Assembly: GCA_012729935.1 (NCBI GenBank)
Contig: JAAYBY010000263.1
Location: 1-8,342, forward strand
DNA: 8,342 bases
DNA from: Clostridiaceae bacterium
GTDB taxonomy: Bacteria; Bacillota; Clostridia; Saccharofermentanales; UBA5734
Reading direction: 5' to 3'
A program made the translations under genes and the position numbers. Below the pieces are notes generated by a model. It ran no database searches. It was not told where the DNA came from and saw only the letters and a list, made by a program, of their open reading frames with translations. Below, piece after piece: positions 1-6,463 of this stretch. The stretch's first letter is position 1; the number at the start of each line of letters is the position of its first letter.

Positions 1-539
1 GGCAGGCGCGTCGAAATCAGTTATCAGTCGGCCGGCAAATGCTGTTGAATAAGGCTCAATATCAGAATCAGAATAAAATCTGGGAGAAAGAGGAAATCGG
101 CCGCACCGCCCTTGGTGAACTGGTCCATGATCTGCTCGACGATGAAGAACGGGATCAGACACAAACAACACGTAAGCGCGCCACAGAAAGAATCACTGAA
201 ACGCTGACTGAAACGACCGGGAGCGGAACGCACGCAACAAATCAACAAGGACAGCAGGAGCCACCGAAGAATGCGGGTGAACAACCCACTTATCAGGAGA
301 CTCATCGTGAAACGAATCGTGAAACAACGGGCAGTGGATCTGCTGATCCGTCCGGCACACAGATAACCAATCAGGAAATGAACCGTGAAACAAACCGTGA
401 AACAACCGGCAGCGGATCTCCTGATCCATCCGGGACACAGGAAGCCAATCAGGAAACGAACAGTGAGACAAACCGTGAAACAACCGGCAGCGGACCAACT
501 GCATCGAGTGGAAGTCAGCAAGTAGGAAACGGCTGGTAG
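1..539 (+). CDS. 3' end of an unrecognised gene with a repetitive Thr/Glu/Asn-rich C-terminal tail (5' partial)
   Basis: I do not recognise this protein. The frame is open from the window's first bases (codons from position 3) to a TAG stop at 537-539. The first ATG (39-41) has no ribosome binding site and lies inside open frame, so the gene very probably begins outside the window. The visible part is 178 residues. About 60 residues are charged and helix-like, including the stretch GRTALGELVHDLLDDEER. The rest is a low-complexity hydrophilic tail containing three 26-residue repeats built from ETNRETTGSG-type blocks, ending in NGW. There is no membrane segment, LPXTG signal or cysteine. The tail looks disordered, as in linkers of DNA-associated, cell-wall or mobile-element proteins, but that is only a guess. 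The opposite strand is also open for about 530 bases, but its translation is a Cys/Leu/Phe-rich mirror of the repeats. A bidirectional terminator lies 44 bases downstream. Confidence 0.6.
   Translation, partial: QARRNQLSVGRQMLLNKAQYQNQNKIWEKEEIGRTALGELVHDLLDDEERDQTQTTRKRATERITETLTETTGSGTHATNQQGQQEPPKNAGEQPTYQETHRETNRETTGSGSADPSGTQITNQEMNRETNRETTGSGSPDPSGTQEANQETNSETNRETTGSGPTASSGSQQVGNGW
294..527 (+). repeat. Three in-frame 78-bp tandem repeats with an inner 12-bp periodicity
   Basis: Units run 294-371, 372-449 and 450-527, each 78 bases (26 codons). Each begins with CAG and carries the block coding ETNRETTGSG. Units 2 and 3 share a run of 27 identical bases across that block, whereas the third unit diverges in its second half. 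Within units, the tetrapeptide pattern E-T-x-R repeats every 12 bases (ETHR ETNR ETTG). A degenerate half-unit, ETLTETTGSG, lies upstream at about 199-228. All unit lengths are multiples of three, so gain or loss of copies would change tail length without breaking the frame. This is a coding minisatellite, not a CRISPR array. Confidence 0.9.
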
Positions 540-582
540 ATCGATGCACAAAAAATCAAGCGACTGCTGATCAGCAAATAAA

Positions 583-626
583 AGGATCCGTCCAGACTCG
601 ATTGTGAGCAGCGGATCCTCTTTTTT
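583..626. terminator. Bidirectional intrinsic terminator between convergent genes
   Basis: AGGATCCG (583-590) pairs perfectly with CGGATCCT (612-619) around a 21-base loop that contains a short inner CTC/GAG pairing. On the plus strand the stem is followed by C and then six T residues (621-626). On the minus strand it is followed by TTTTATTT. It lies between the plus-strand gene ending at 539 and the minus-strand gene ending at 644, so it can serve both. The long loop makes it weaker than the hairpin at 6520-6553. Confidence 0.75.
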
Positions 627-643
627 GATGTCTGTTGAGATGA

Positions 644-1837
644 TTATTCAGAAGCGTAGTTGTCGAAATAGCCTTGAATCAGGACAATAGGCGTCCCCTT
701 ATCTCCGCTGCCGCTGATCAAATCACACAGAGATCCTAGAAGATCAGTCATTTTTCGCGGTGTCGTGCCAAGAGAATCTGCCTGGCCGACCAGATTGCCG
801 TCTTTGGCTTTAATTCGTTGGCGAACCGCCTGTGCAGCCTGGTCAGATGTCAGATCGGCCAGCTCATTATCAACCAGATATTTCATTTTAATTTCATTTG
901 GCAGACCATCCAACCCTGGTGTGTATCCGGGTGAGACAACGGGATCTGCAAGCTCCCAGATTTTCCCTTGTGGATCCTTGAAAGCTCCGTCACCATAAAT
1001 CATGACTTCGATCTGTCTGCCGGTTTTTTCTTTCAATTCAGCCTGTACACGTGTCACAAAAGATTTACAGTCTCGGGGAAACAGCTTTAGCCGAGATTCA
1101 CCCGCCTGGTTAGAACCAAGAAGACCATAATCCGGGTTATGACCACTGCCGTTGACCGGCTCATTCAACAGATCATCCAATCCGATCGCGGTTTCCGCCC
1201 CTGCCTGTATCAATTGACGCTTGATACGATGTCGATCATGGATGTTCGCGATGAGCACATGTTTGGAAAATTGCAGAGCAGCACGGCAATCATTGGCCAG
1301 CGCAATTGTTATGTTGTTGTTCGTTCCGCATGTTTTGTATAAATCAAGATAATCAAGGCCTGTAAAGGGATGCTTGAAACCGTGCCCGAACAGTGAACGG
1401 AACTGCTCTTCTGTCAATACATCATGATGCGGGTTCAATCCTGAGTTCATGAGCTGATCAACATCCATCAACTGATTGCCAACTTCATCACTCGGATAGC
1501 TCAGCATAACCGTTATTTTCTTGCCCGTAAGAGCTAGACCCTTTAAAATCAGCGAAAATCGATTTCGGCTGAGGATTGGAAATAAAACGACAAAATCGCC
1601 TGGCAACTGTCTGGCAGCGTCAGTGGCAACTGCTTCAAGCGAAGCGTAATTCCCTTGTGCTCTGGCAAGTAGTGATTCTGTCACGCCGATCACATCATGA
1701 TCGCGTAATTGAAACTCATTCTGCTGTTGTGCTTCTATTACTGAAGATACGACAACCTGAACAAGATCGTCTCCTTCACGAACGATCGGTGCACGGATCC
1801 CAAAGGCAGATGTTCCAATAAATCTATGGGCAATCAT
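644..1837 (-). CDS. CofE-like protein (coenzyme F420:L-glutamate ligase family), 397 aa
   Basis: It resembles the F420_ligase (CofE) family, whose archaeal founders add glutamate to F420-0 using GTP and a divalent metal. Family-like stretches are FGIRAPIVREGDDL (residues 12-25), DVIGVTES (48-55), YGDGAFKDP (281-289) and LADPVVSPGYTPGL (296-309). At 397 residues it is much longer than archaeal CofE (about 250), and it matches the long form found in Firmicutes, which generally lack F420. Its real substrate is therefore unknown; a gamma-glutamyl or other amino-acid ligation is only an inference. There is no signal peptide or membrane segment, so it is likely cytosolic. The ATG at 1835-1837 is preferred because AGGAGG sits seven bases upstream; a TTG one codon earlier would leave only four. 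The sirtuin gene lies 143 bases upstream on the same strand, with no convincing terminator between them. Confidence 0.72.
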   Translation of the reverse strand: MIAHRFIGTSAFGIRAPIVREGDDLVQVVVSSVIEAQQQNEFQLRDHDVIGVTESLLARAQGNYASLEAVATDAARQLPGDFVVLFPILSRNRFSLILKGLALTGKKITVMLSYPSDEVGNQLMDVDQLMNSGLNPHHDVLTEEQFRSLFGHGFKHPFTGLDYLDLYKTCGTNNNITIALANDCRAALQFSKHVLIANIHDRHRIKRQLIQAGAETAIGLDDLLNEPVNGSGHNPDYGLLGSNQAGESRLKLFPRDCKSFVTRVQAELKEKTGRQIEVMIYGDGAFKDPQGKIWELADPVVSPGYTPGLDGLPNEIKMKYLVDNELADLTSDQAAQAVRQRIKAKDGNLVGQADSLGTTPRKMTDLLGSLCDLISGSGDKGTPIVLIQGYFDNYASE

Positions 1838-1844
1838 CAATACT

Positions 1845-1850
1845 CCTCCT
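1845..1850 (-). promoter_or_regulatory. Shine-Dalgarno AGGAGG deciding the start of the CofE-like gene
   Basis: The minus strand reads AGGAGG here, followed by AGTA, TTG and ATG. Spacing is seven bases to the ATG (1837) and four to the TTG (1840). This favours the ATG and a 397-residue protein. Confidence 0.75.
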
Positions 1851-1980
1851 GTTTCTCGATCATGCCATCCGGCAAAAGCGAGTCATACACTATCATCCTA
1901 TCTTTTTTCGAGACAGCTCGCAAGACATCGCTCTGCATGTCAGCAAACTCACATCATTAATGTGGCTGTTTTCTGCTTTT

Positions 1981-2721
1981 TTAAAGATTCGTATTTGCCA
2001 GTGCCAGGCCAATCGGCGCTCGAATGACAAGATCTGCCCGGTGATTAAGCGCTGTCTTGTTTTGATTGATCAGAATTATTTTACCATTTCGAAAATAATC
2101 AATGAGTCCGGCAGCCGGATAGACCGTCAGCGAAGTGCCACCGATGATCAATAGGTCAGCCTGCTGTAGAGCCGCGATCGCCCGAAACAGTACAGAGTTG
2201 TCAAGAGATTCACCATAGAGGACAACATCCGGTTTGATCATTCCGCCGCAGCTGCACATTGGTATTTGACGAGTCGATGTGACGACTGACAAGTCATAGG
2301 TCTTGCCACATTGCATGCAGTTGTTTCGATGAACCGATCCGTGCAGTTCGAGAACATGATGGCTGCCGGCTAGTTGATGCAGGCCATCGATGTTCTGCGT
2401 TATGACTGCGATCAGCTGCCCTGTCTGTTCCAGTTGAGCCAGACGCATATGGGCGGGATTGGGTCTAGCTTGCGGGTGAAGAATTACGGAGCGATAGAAC
2501 TGGAAAAACAAATCCGGATTCTCAATAAAGAACGCATGCGAGAGCATAACTTCAGCAGTGTGCGGGTAGTCTTGGCGAATATTGTTATCCCGGTAAAGTC
2601 CTTGAGCACTCCGGAAATCAGGAATACCACTCTCCGTCGAAACGCCGGCACCACCAAAAAAGACAATCCGACTTGATGCTGTGATCAGTCTCTCTAATTC
2701 CATTTTGTCTTTGATATCCAT
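1981..2721 (-). CDS. cobB: SIR2-family NAD-dependent protein deacylase (sirtuin)
   Basis: Sirtuins remove acyl groups from protein lysines, consuming NAD+ and releasing nicotinamide and O-acyl-ADP-ribose. At 246 residues this is a typical single-domain bacterial enzyme. The NAD site is GAGVSTESGIPDFRS (24-38) and TQNIDGLH (108-115). The catalytic histidine is His127 in ELHGS. The zinc is held by Cys135, Cys138, Cys156 and Cys158 (C-x2-C and C-x-C). The substrate loop is KPDVVLYGE (163-171), followed by GGTSLTVYPAA (194-204). I do not see the Tyr-x-x-Arg pair of desuccinylase-type CobB; the region reads FFQFYRSVI, so deacetylation is the likelier activity. The ATG at 2721 has GGAGG 13 bases upstream, rather far; Met7 is the only other nearby start and is placed worse. 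The CofE-like gene follows on the same strand. No acetyltransferase or acetyl-CoA synthetase gene is in view to suggest a target. Confidence 0.95.
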   Translation of the reverse strand: MDIKDKMELERLITASSRIVFFGGAGVSTESGIPDFRSAQGLYRDNNIRQDYPHTAEVMLSHAFFIENPDLFFQFYRSVILHPQARPNPAHMRLAQLEQTGQLIAVITQNIDGLHQLAGSHHVLELHGSVHRNNCMQCGKTYDLSVVTSTRQIPMCSCGGMIKPDVVLYGESLDNSVLFRAIAALQQADLLIIGGTSLTVYPAAGLIDYFRNGKIILINQNKTALNHRADLVIRAPIGLALANTNL

Positions 2722-2765
2722 GGGTTGATGGAGCCTCCCTTCCGTTTCATTTTTAGAATAATCGA

Positions 2766-2793
2766 TTGATTAAAAAAATATATACAATATAAT
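2766..2793 (+). promoter_or_regulatory. Predicted promoter of the DUF2177/DAK2-DegV/DUF1295 operon
   Basis: TTGATT (2766-2771) and a perfect TATAAT (2788-2793) are 16 bases apart. Transcription would start near 2800, leaving a leader of about 70 bases before the ATG at 2871. A second perfect TATAAT at 2806-2811 lacks a good -35 box. The site overlaps the predicted minus-strand promoter. Confidence 0.5.
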
Positions 2794-2804
2794 AACGATT
2801 ACAA
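2777..2804 (-). promoter_or_regulatory. Predicted promoter of the sirtuin gene
   Basis: On the minus strand, TTGTAA (2799-2804) and TATATT (2777-2782) are separated by 16 bases, matching the sigma-A consensus at 4/6 and 5/6. Transcription would start near 2770, about 49 bases before the ATG. The region is so AT-rich that chance matches are likely. Confidence 0.4.
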
Positions 2805-2870
2805 TTATAATAACAGTGTAACAGCATTTATGAACATTTGTGCGCCAAACAGCGACGAAAGGAGCTCTTT

Positions 2871-3269
2871 ATGCAATTTTTCCTACAATACCTCATCACG
2901 CTGGTCGTCTTCACCATAATTGATCTGGTTTGGCTGGTGTTCATCTCCAGAAAGCTGTACCAGGAAAAAATAGGTCACTTGATGGCAAAGAAAGTTAATC
3001 TGGCGGCGGCTGTGGTTTTCTACCTTCTCTATATCTTCGCGCTGGTCTTTTTTGTTGTCAATCCGGCTGCAGAGATCGGCTCTGTAGCAAATGCTCTGGG
3101 CGTGGGTGCACTTTTCGGCCTGGTAGCTTATGCAACCTATGATCTGACAAACCTCGCCACATTGAAGGATTGGCCGGTTTCAGTCACCATCATCGATCTG
3201 ATTTGGGGAACGTTTGTTACAAGCACGACATGCGCTGCCGCAACATGGCTCAGCGGGGTTCTTTTATGA
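2871..3269 (+). CDS. DUF2177 family small membrane protein, 132 aa
   Basis: This matches the DUF2177 family of small integral membrane proteins of unknown biochemical function. Four hydrophobic segments are visible at about residues 5-25, 44-64, 70-90 and 103-128. The family stretch ATYDLTNLATLKDWP (88-102) sits between segments 3 and 4. An IIDLVW motif in the first segment (Asp18, Trp21) recurs as IIDLIW in the last (Asp109, Trp112). The start at 2871 has AAAGGAG six bases upstream; an in-frame TTG at 2838 has no such site. Its TGA stop overlaps the ATG of the next gene (ATGA, 3266-3269), which indicates translational coupling. From memory, DUF2177 genes often lie near DUF1295 and fatty-acid-modifying genes in other bacteria; here a DUF1295 gene is in the same operon. 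A lipid-related role is inference. Confidence 0.87.
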   Translation: MQFFLQYLITLVVFTIIDLVWLVFISRKLYQEKIGHLMAKKVNLAAAVVFYLLYIFALVFFVVNPAAEIGSVANALGVGALFGLVAYATYDLTNLATLKDWPVSVTIIDLIWGTFVTSTTCAAATWLSGVLL

Positions 3270-5068
3270 GTTCAACCATATCAAACAGTCTGCTGTATCA
3301 GGCTATTCTATTTGGTGCAGACTGCGTTAGAGAAAAGAAGGAAGAACTGAACCGAATCAATGTCTTTCCTGTCGTTGATAACGATACCGGCAGCAACCTG
3401 GCACACACCATGCTTCATATTATCAATCAGTCAAAGCTGCATGAATGGATTCGTTCGACGCTGCGTGATATCGCACATGTTGCCCTGATCGGAGCCAGAG
3501 GTAATTCCGGCGCTATTTTTTCTCAGTATCTCAGCGGCTTTTATGCGCGCAGCCTGGAAAAAAGTGAAATCGCCATCCATGAACTGAGTCAGTACTTTGA
3601 GGAAGCATACACACGGGCGTATCAGGCGCTGGAAAAACCGGTTGAAGGAACGATACTGACCTTAATGCGCGCCTGGTCAGCCAGCTTAAAAGAATCACTG
3701 CATGAAAGCAAACCGTTTATGGACCATTTTGATGCCGCATTAGCAAACATCAAAACCTCCCTTGAGGAAACGAGAACCACATTAAAGGAAAACAGACAGC
3801 TTGGCGTCGTCGATGCAGGTGCACTGGCCTTCTATTACTTTATTGAAGGATTTGTGCAGGTCATGACCGGACGGAAATCAGGTTTCATTCAACCGGAAAG
3901 AACAATACTGACCGCTGTGTTGGAAGACCATATTCATCATTTTGCCGAAACAGCTGAAATCCCTTACCGCTACTGTACCGAAATTTTGTTCGAGAGCGAT
4001 CGTATTGACATCGAGGTATTGAAATCAACATGTAAATCATTAGGCGATTCGCTCTTGATATCATCTGCAGATAATCTCCACCGCATCCACATTCATACCA
4101 ACGAGCCCTGGAAAATAGTTCACCTGACAGCTGAGTATGGGCAGATTATTGAACAGAAAGCTGACGACATGGTGATGCAAAATCTGCTGGCCGGACCCTT
4201 TGAGAAGAAGACGGCCTGTGTAACCGACTCCATCGCAGATTTACCGCAATCCTATCTTTTTGAAAAACAAGTCCATCAGATACCGCTGAATGTCATGATA
4301 GAGGATGTCACATATCTGGACAAGCGGACGATCGATCGTTCTTTCTTATACGATCATCTTGATCAGGCTTCCTCCGCACAATTAAATGTGGAACAGATCA
4401 TTCAATTTCTGGAACCGATTCTGGCTCATTATGAAAACGTGGTGATTCTGACCGTGTCATCTGAGATGAGCGGAACACATCAGCGATTCAAGGAAGCACT
4501 GAAGAGACTGGATCCGAATGGTTCGAAAACAGCATTGATAGATACACTGGTCAATTCCGGGGCCCAGGGACTTCTCGTTCGCCGCGCTGTTCAAATGATC
4601 GAAGATGGCTTGCCTTTCAGTCAACTGGTCATGCGGTTAGAAGACTTGAAGAGGCGGGCAAAAATACTGGTTAGCGTTTTAGATATTGAACCGATGGCAC
4701 GTTCCGGCCGGGTTAGCGAAAAAATCGGCGATCTGCTGATCAAGTTGAAATTCAAACCGCTTGTCACAATTGATCGCCAAGGAAAAGGCACTATACGCGG
4801 GATCGCATTTTCCGACCGGAAGAATTGGAAAAATTTGATTCGAGCGATCCGAAGAAAGGATATTGAGGAGTATTCAATTGTTCACGCGGACAGCGAGGAA
4901 AAGGCACTTCAGCTTAAAGAGGAAATGATTCGTATGACTGGAAAAGAACCGTTGTATATCACGGATATTTCTTCTGTTGTAACGCTTTTTGCAGGTAAAG
5001 GAAGTATTGCTGCCGCATTTATCGAATCTGATAAAAAGAACGAGGGGGATTCATCATGCAATACCTGA
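3266..5068 (+). CDS. DAK2-DegV fusion protein (FakA-like kinase joined to a FakB/DegV-like domain), 600 aa
   Basis: Three parts are visible. Residues 1-200 are a DAK2/DhaL-type ATP-binding domain with NVFPVVDNDTG (32-42; Asp38 and Asp40 as expected metal ligands, Asn39 in place of the usual Gly), GARGNSG (76-82) and VDAGA (182-186). Residues about 205-312 match the FakA middle region, with YCTE, GDSLL, IHTNEPW and KADDMVMQ. Residues about 314-588 are a DegV domain, with TDSIADLP (320-327), SSEMSGTHQ (398-406) and ARSGRVS. In staphylococci, separate FakA and FakB proteins phosphorylate exogenous fatty acids; this chain carries both parts but lacks the FakA C-terminal domain. The DegV half departs from usual binding motifs: TSQPS reads SAQLN (370-374), and the HxGPG histidine position is Phe575 in FAGKG. 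It is cytosolic. The start at 3266 overlaps the preceding stop, and the ORF overlaps the next gene by 13 bases. Fatty-acid kinase is the best guess. Confidence 0.88.
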   Translation: MSSTISNSLLYQAILFGADCVREKKEELNRINVFPVVDNDTGSNLAHTMLHIINQSKLHEWIRSTLRDIAHVALIGARGNSGAIFSQYLSGFYARSLEKSEIAIHELSQYFEEAYTRAYQALEKPVEGTILTLMRAWSASLKESLHESKPFMDHFDAALANIKTSLEETRTTLKENRQLGVVDAGALAFYYFIEGFVQVMTGRKSGFIQPERTILTAVLEDHIHHFAETAEIPYRYCTEILFESDRIDIEVLKSTCKSLGDSLLISSADNLHRIHIHTNEPWKIVHLTAEYGQIIEQKADDMVMQNLLAGPFEKKTACVTDSIADLPQSYLFEKQVHQIPLNVMIEDVTYLDKRTIDRSFLYDHLDQASSAQLNVEQIIQFLEPILAHYENVVILTVSSEMSGTHQRFKEALKRLDPNGSKTALIDTLVNSGAQGLLVRRAVQMIEDGLPFSQLVMRLEDLKRRAKILVSVLDIEPMARSGRVSEKIGDLLIKLKFKPLVTIDRQGKGTIRGIAFSDRKNWKNLIRAIRRKDIEEYSIVHADSEEKALQLKEEMIRMTGKEPLYITDISSVVTLFAGKGSIAAAFIESDKKNEGDSSCNT

Positions 5069-5826
5069 TATTAGGCGTTATTTTACTGGCATTCTTTTTT
5101 CTGACTTTTCTGGTTGCCCAGCGCATTAAAAATAACGGTTTGATTGATGTCATCTGGGGTATTGGCTTTATCGTGACAGCCATCACATCATATATCCTCG
5201 GCCAACCCAGCGGCATTGCACCGATTATCATGGTAGTCTGCGTGCTGATCTGGGGCAGTCGGCTGTCCTATTATCTGATTCGTCGCAATGTCGGCAAGCC
5301 GGAGGATTTCCGATACAAAAAAATGCGCGACACGTGGAATCCCCAAACATTCTATGTGCGGATGTTTATCCAGATCTATCTGCTCCAGTTTGTTTTAAAT
5401 TACATCATCAACCTGCCGGTTATTGTGACCAATCTGGAAGGTTCTGTAGTCTTCGGGTGGGTGTTCGCAGCTGGTCTTGTGCTCTGGATCATCGGCTTTA
5501 TTTTTGAAGCGGTTGGTGATTATCAGCTAAAACGGTTTAAGGCTAAAAGCTCCAGCAAAGGAAAGCTCATAACAACCGGATTATGGCGCTATACAAGGCA
5601 TCCTAATTATTTCGGTGAAGCAGTCCAGTGGTGGGGGATTTTCATCATGGCTTTAAGCGGCAACACTCGATTCTGGTTGATCATCAGCCCGATCGTGATT
5701 ACATTTTTTCTGGTTTTCGTATCGGGCGTCCCTATGTTGGAAAAGAAATATGCCGGACGAGCAGATTGGGAAGCCTACAAAAAGAAGACCCCTATGTTCA
5801 TTCCCTGGATTCCGAAGAAGATTTAA
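5056..5826 (+). CDS. DUF1295 (steroid 5-alpha-reductase-like) integral membrane protein, 256 aa
   Basis: DUF1295 proteins are multi-pass membrane proteins related to steroid 5-alpha-reductases and isoprenylcysteine methyltransferases. The bacterial substrate is not established, but a lipid is likely. The diagnostic C-terminal stretch GLWRYTRHPNYFGEAVQWWG spans residues 175-194 and carries the RHPNY and E residues expected to bind the NADPH or AdoMet cofactor. Six or seven hydrophobic segments are visible. Near the N-terminus, GLIDVIWG (28-35) recalls the IDxxW motif of the DUF2177 protein two genes upstream. The start at 5056 lies inside the DAK2-DegV gene (13-base overlap), with GAGGGGG about eight bases before it. 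The 3' end overlaps plsY tail to tail by 29 bases and has no terminator of its own. The length is normal for the family. Confidence 0.9.
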   Translation: MQYLILGVILLAFFFLTFLVAQRIKNNGLIDVIWGIGFIVTAITSYILGQPSGIAPIIMVVCVLIWGSRLSYYLIRRNVGKPEDFRYKKMRDTWNPQTFYVRMFIQIYLLQFVLNYIINLPVIVTNLEGSVVFGWVFAAGLVLWIIGFIFEAVGDYQLKRFKAKSSSKGKLITTGLWRYTRHPNYFGEAVQWWGIFIMALSGNTRFWLIISPIVITFFLVFVSGVPMLEKKYAGRADWEAYKKKTPMFIPWIPKKI

Positions 5827-6463
5827 CATCGCGCGATTTACCGATTGTCCGTTCATTGCCCTGCACCAACCGACGAATGTTATCCCGATGGACTGCAACA
5901 ACAAGAATCGAATAGAGGATCGTGAAACACAAGGGGTAAATAATCGATTCATGTTTAATCAGCCGAACAACGATTGTAGCAAGGGGCAGCGCACAAGCGC
6001 AGCATAATGAGACGACGGAAATTTTCCGGGATAAGACAAAAACGCAAATCGCCAGGAGAACCAGAAAAACAAAAACAGGTGGATCAACCAGCGCGATAAC
6101 GCCTACAGCCGGCATAACGGCCTTACCGCCTTTAAATGCAAAAAACAGCGGAAAAACGTGTCCGATCAGGACAAAAAAGCCTGCCAGATAACCGGGATCG
6201 AAGGGCAGACTGTTTCCGGACAGATCCGTCAACAAACGGGCTATCAATACAGCGATCACCGCTTTGAGCAGATCGCCGCCAGCAGTCAGGATACCGGCCT
6301 TGCGGCCGTAAGCGATCCAGATGTTCGTCGTGCCGGCATTACCGCTCCCCGTCTTGCGGATGTCTTCCCGACGCAACAGGCGGGAAACCAATATGGCGCT
6401 GTTGATGCTGCCAATTAAATAGGCAACAATGGCCAGCAAAGCGATCAGGATCGATAGTTTCAT
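5798..6463 (-). CDS. plsY: PlsY, acyl-phosphate:glycerol-3-phosphate acyltransferase, 221 aa
   Basis: PlsY transfers an acyl group from acyl-phosphate to position 1 of glycerol-3-phosphate at the cytoplasmic membrane, making lysophosphatidate, the first step of phospholipid synthesis in most Gram-positives. Visible motifs are YLIGSINSA (15-23), the glycerol-phosphate loop GSGNAGTTN (39-47), GHVFPLFFAFKGGK (101-114) and HRDNIRRLVQGNERTIGK (192-209). Five or more hydrophobic segments are present. The third residue after GGK motifs is usually Gly-Val; here the motif continues Ala115-Val116. The ATG at 6463 is chosen because AGGAG (6471-6475) lies seven bases upstream; a GTG at 6478 would overlap that site. 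A 12-residue polar tail (SRDVKSSSESRE) follows the last motif, and much of it is encoded in the overlap with the convergent DUF1295 gene. The gene has its own predicted promoter. The neighbouring DAK2-DegV protein may supply its acyl-phosphate substrate; plsX is not in view. Confidence 0.95.
   Translation of the reverse strand: MKLSILIALLAIVAYLIGSINSAILVSRLLRREDIRKTGSGNAGTTNIWIAYGRKAGILTAGGDLLKAVIAVLIARLLTDLSGNSLPFDPGYLAGFFVLIGHVFPLFFAFKGGKAVMPAVGVIALVDPPVFVFLVLLAICVFVLSRKISVVSLCCACALPLATIVVRLIKHESIIYPLCFTILYSILVVAVHRDNIRRLVQGNERTIGKSRDVKSSSESRE

Noticed and set aside
294..527. Tandem repeats as a possible CRISPR array
   Set aside because: Units are contiguous, in-frame and coding, with no unique spacers of constant length.
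24..551. Long open frame on the minus strand opposite the repeat-rich gene
   Set aside because: Its Cys/Leu/Phe-rich product is a mirror of the repetitive plus-strand codons. It has no ribosome binding site, and the plus frame has the expected hydrophilic repeat protein and terminator.
765..998. Plus-strand open frame inside the CofE-like gene
   Set aside because: Low-complexity shadow opposite a well-supported conserved protein, with no ribosome binding site.
1838..1840. TTG as the start of the CofE-like gene
   Set aside because: Only four bases from AGGAGG; the adjacent ATG has a better seven-base spacing.
1950..1964. CACAT/ATGTG hairpin between the sirtuin and CofE-like genes as a terminator
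   Set aside because: Five-bp AT-rich stem without a T-tract in the minus direction; too weak to separate the two genes.
2838..2870. Upstream TTG start for the DUF2177 protein
   Set aside because: The added residues are polar and unlike the family, and AAAGGAG is correctly spaced for the ATG at 2871.
3170..3265. N-terminal extension of the DAK2-DegV protein
   Set aside because: It would overlap the DUF2177 gene by about 100 bases with unrelated residues. The ATG at 3266 forms a standard ATGA overlap and fits the DAK2 N-terminus.
5828..5837. ATCGCGCGAT palindrome near the convergent gene ends as a terminator
   Set aside because: No loop and no T-tract; it is within the plsY coding sequence.
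5653..6007. Open frames on both strands across the DUF1295/plsY junction
   Set aside because: They are alternate-frame shadows of two conserved membrane proteins, with no start signals.
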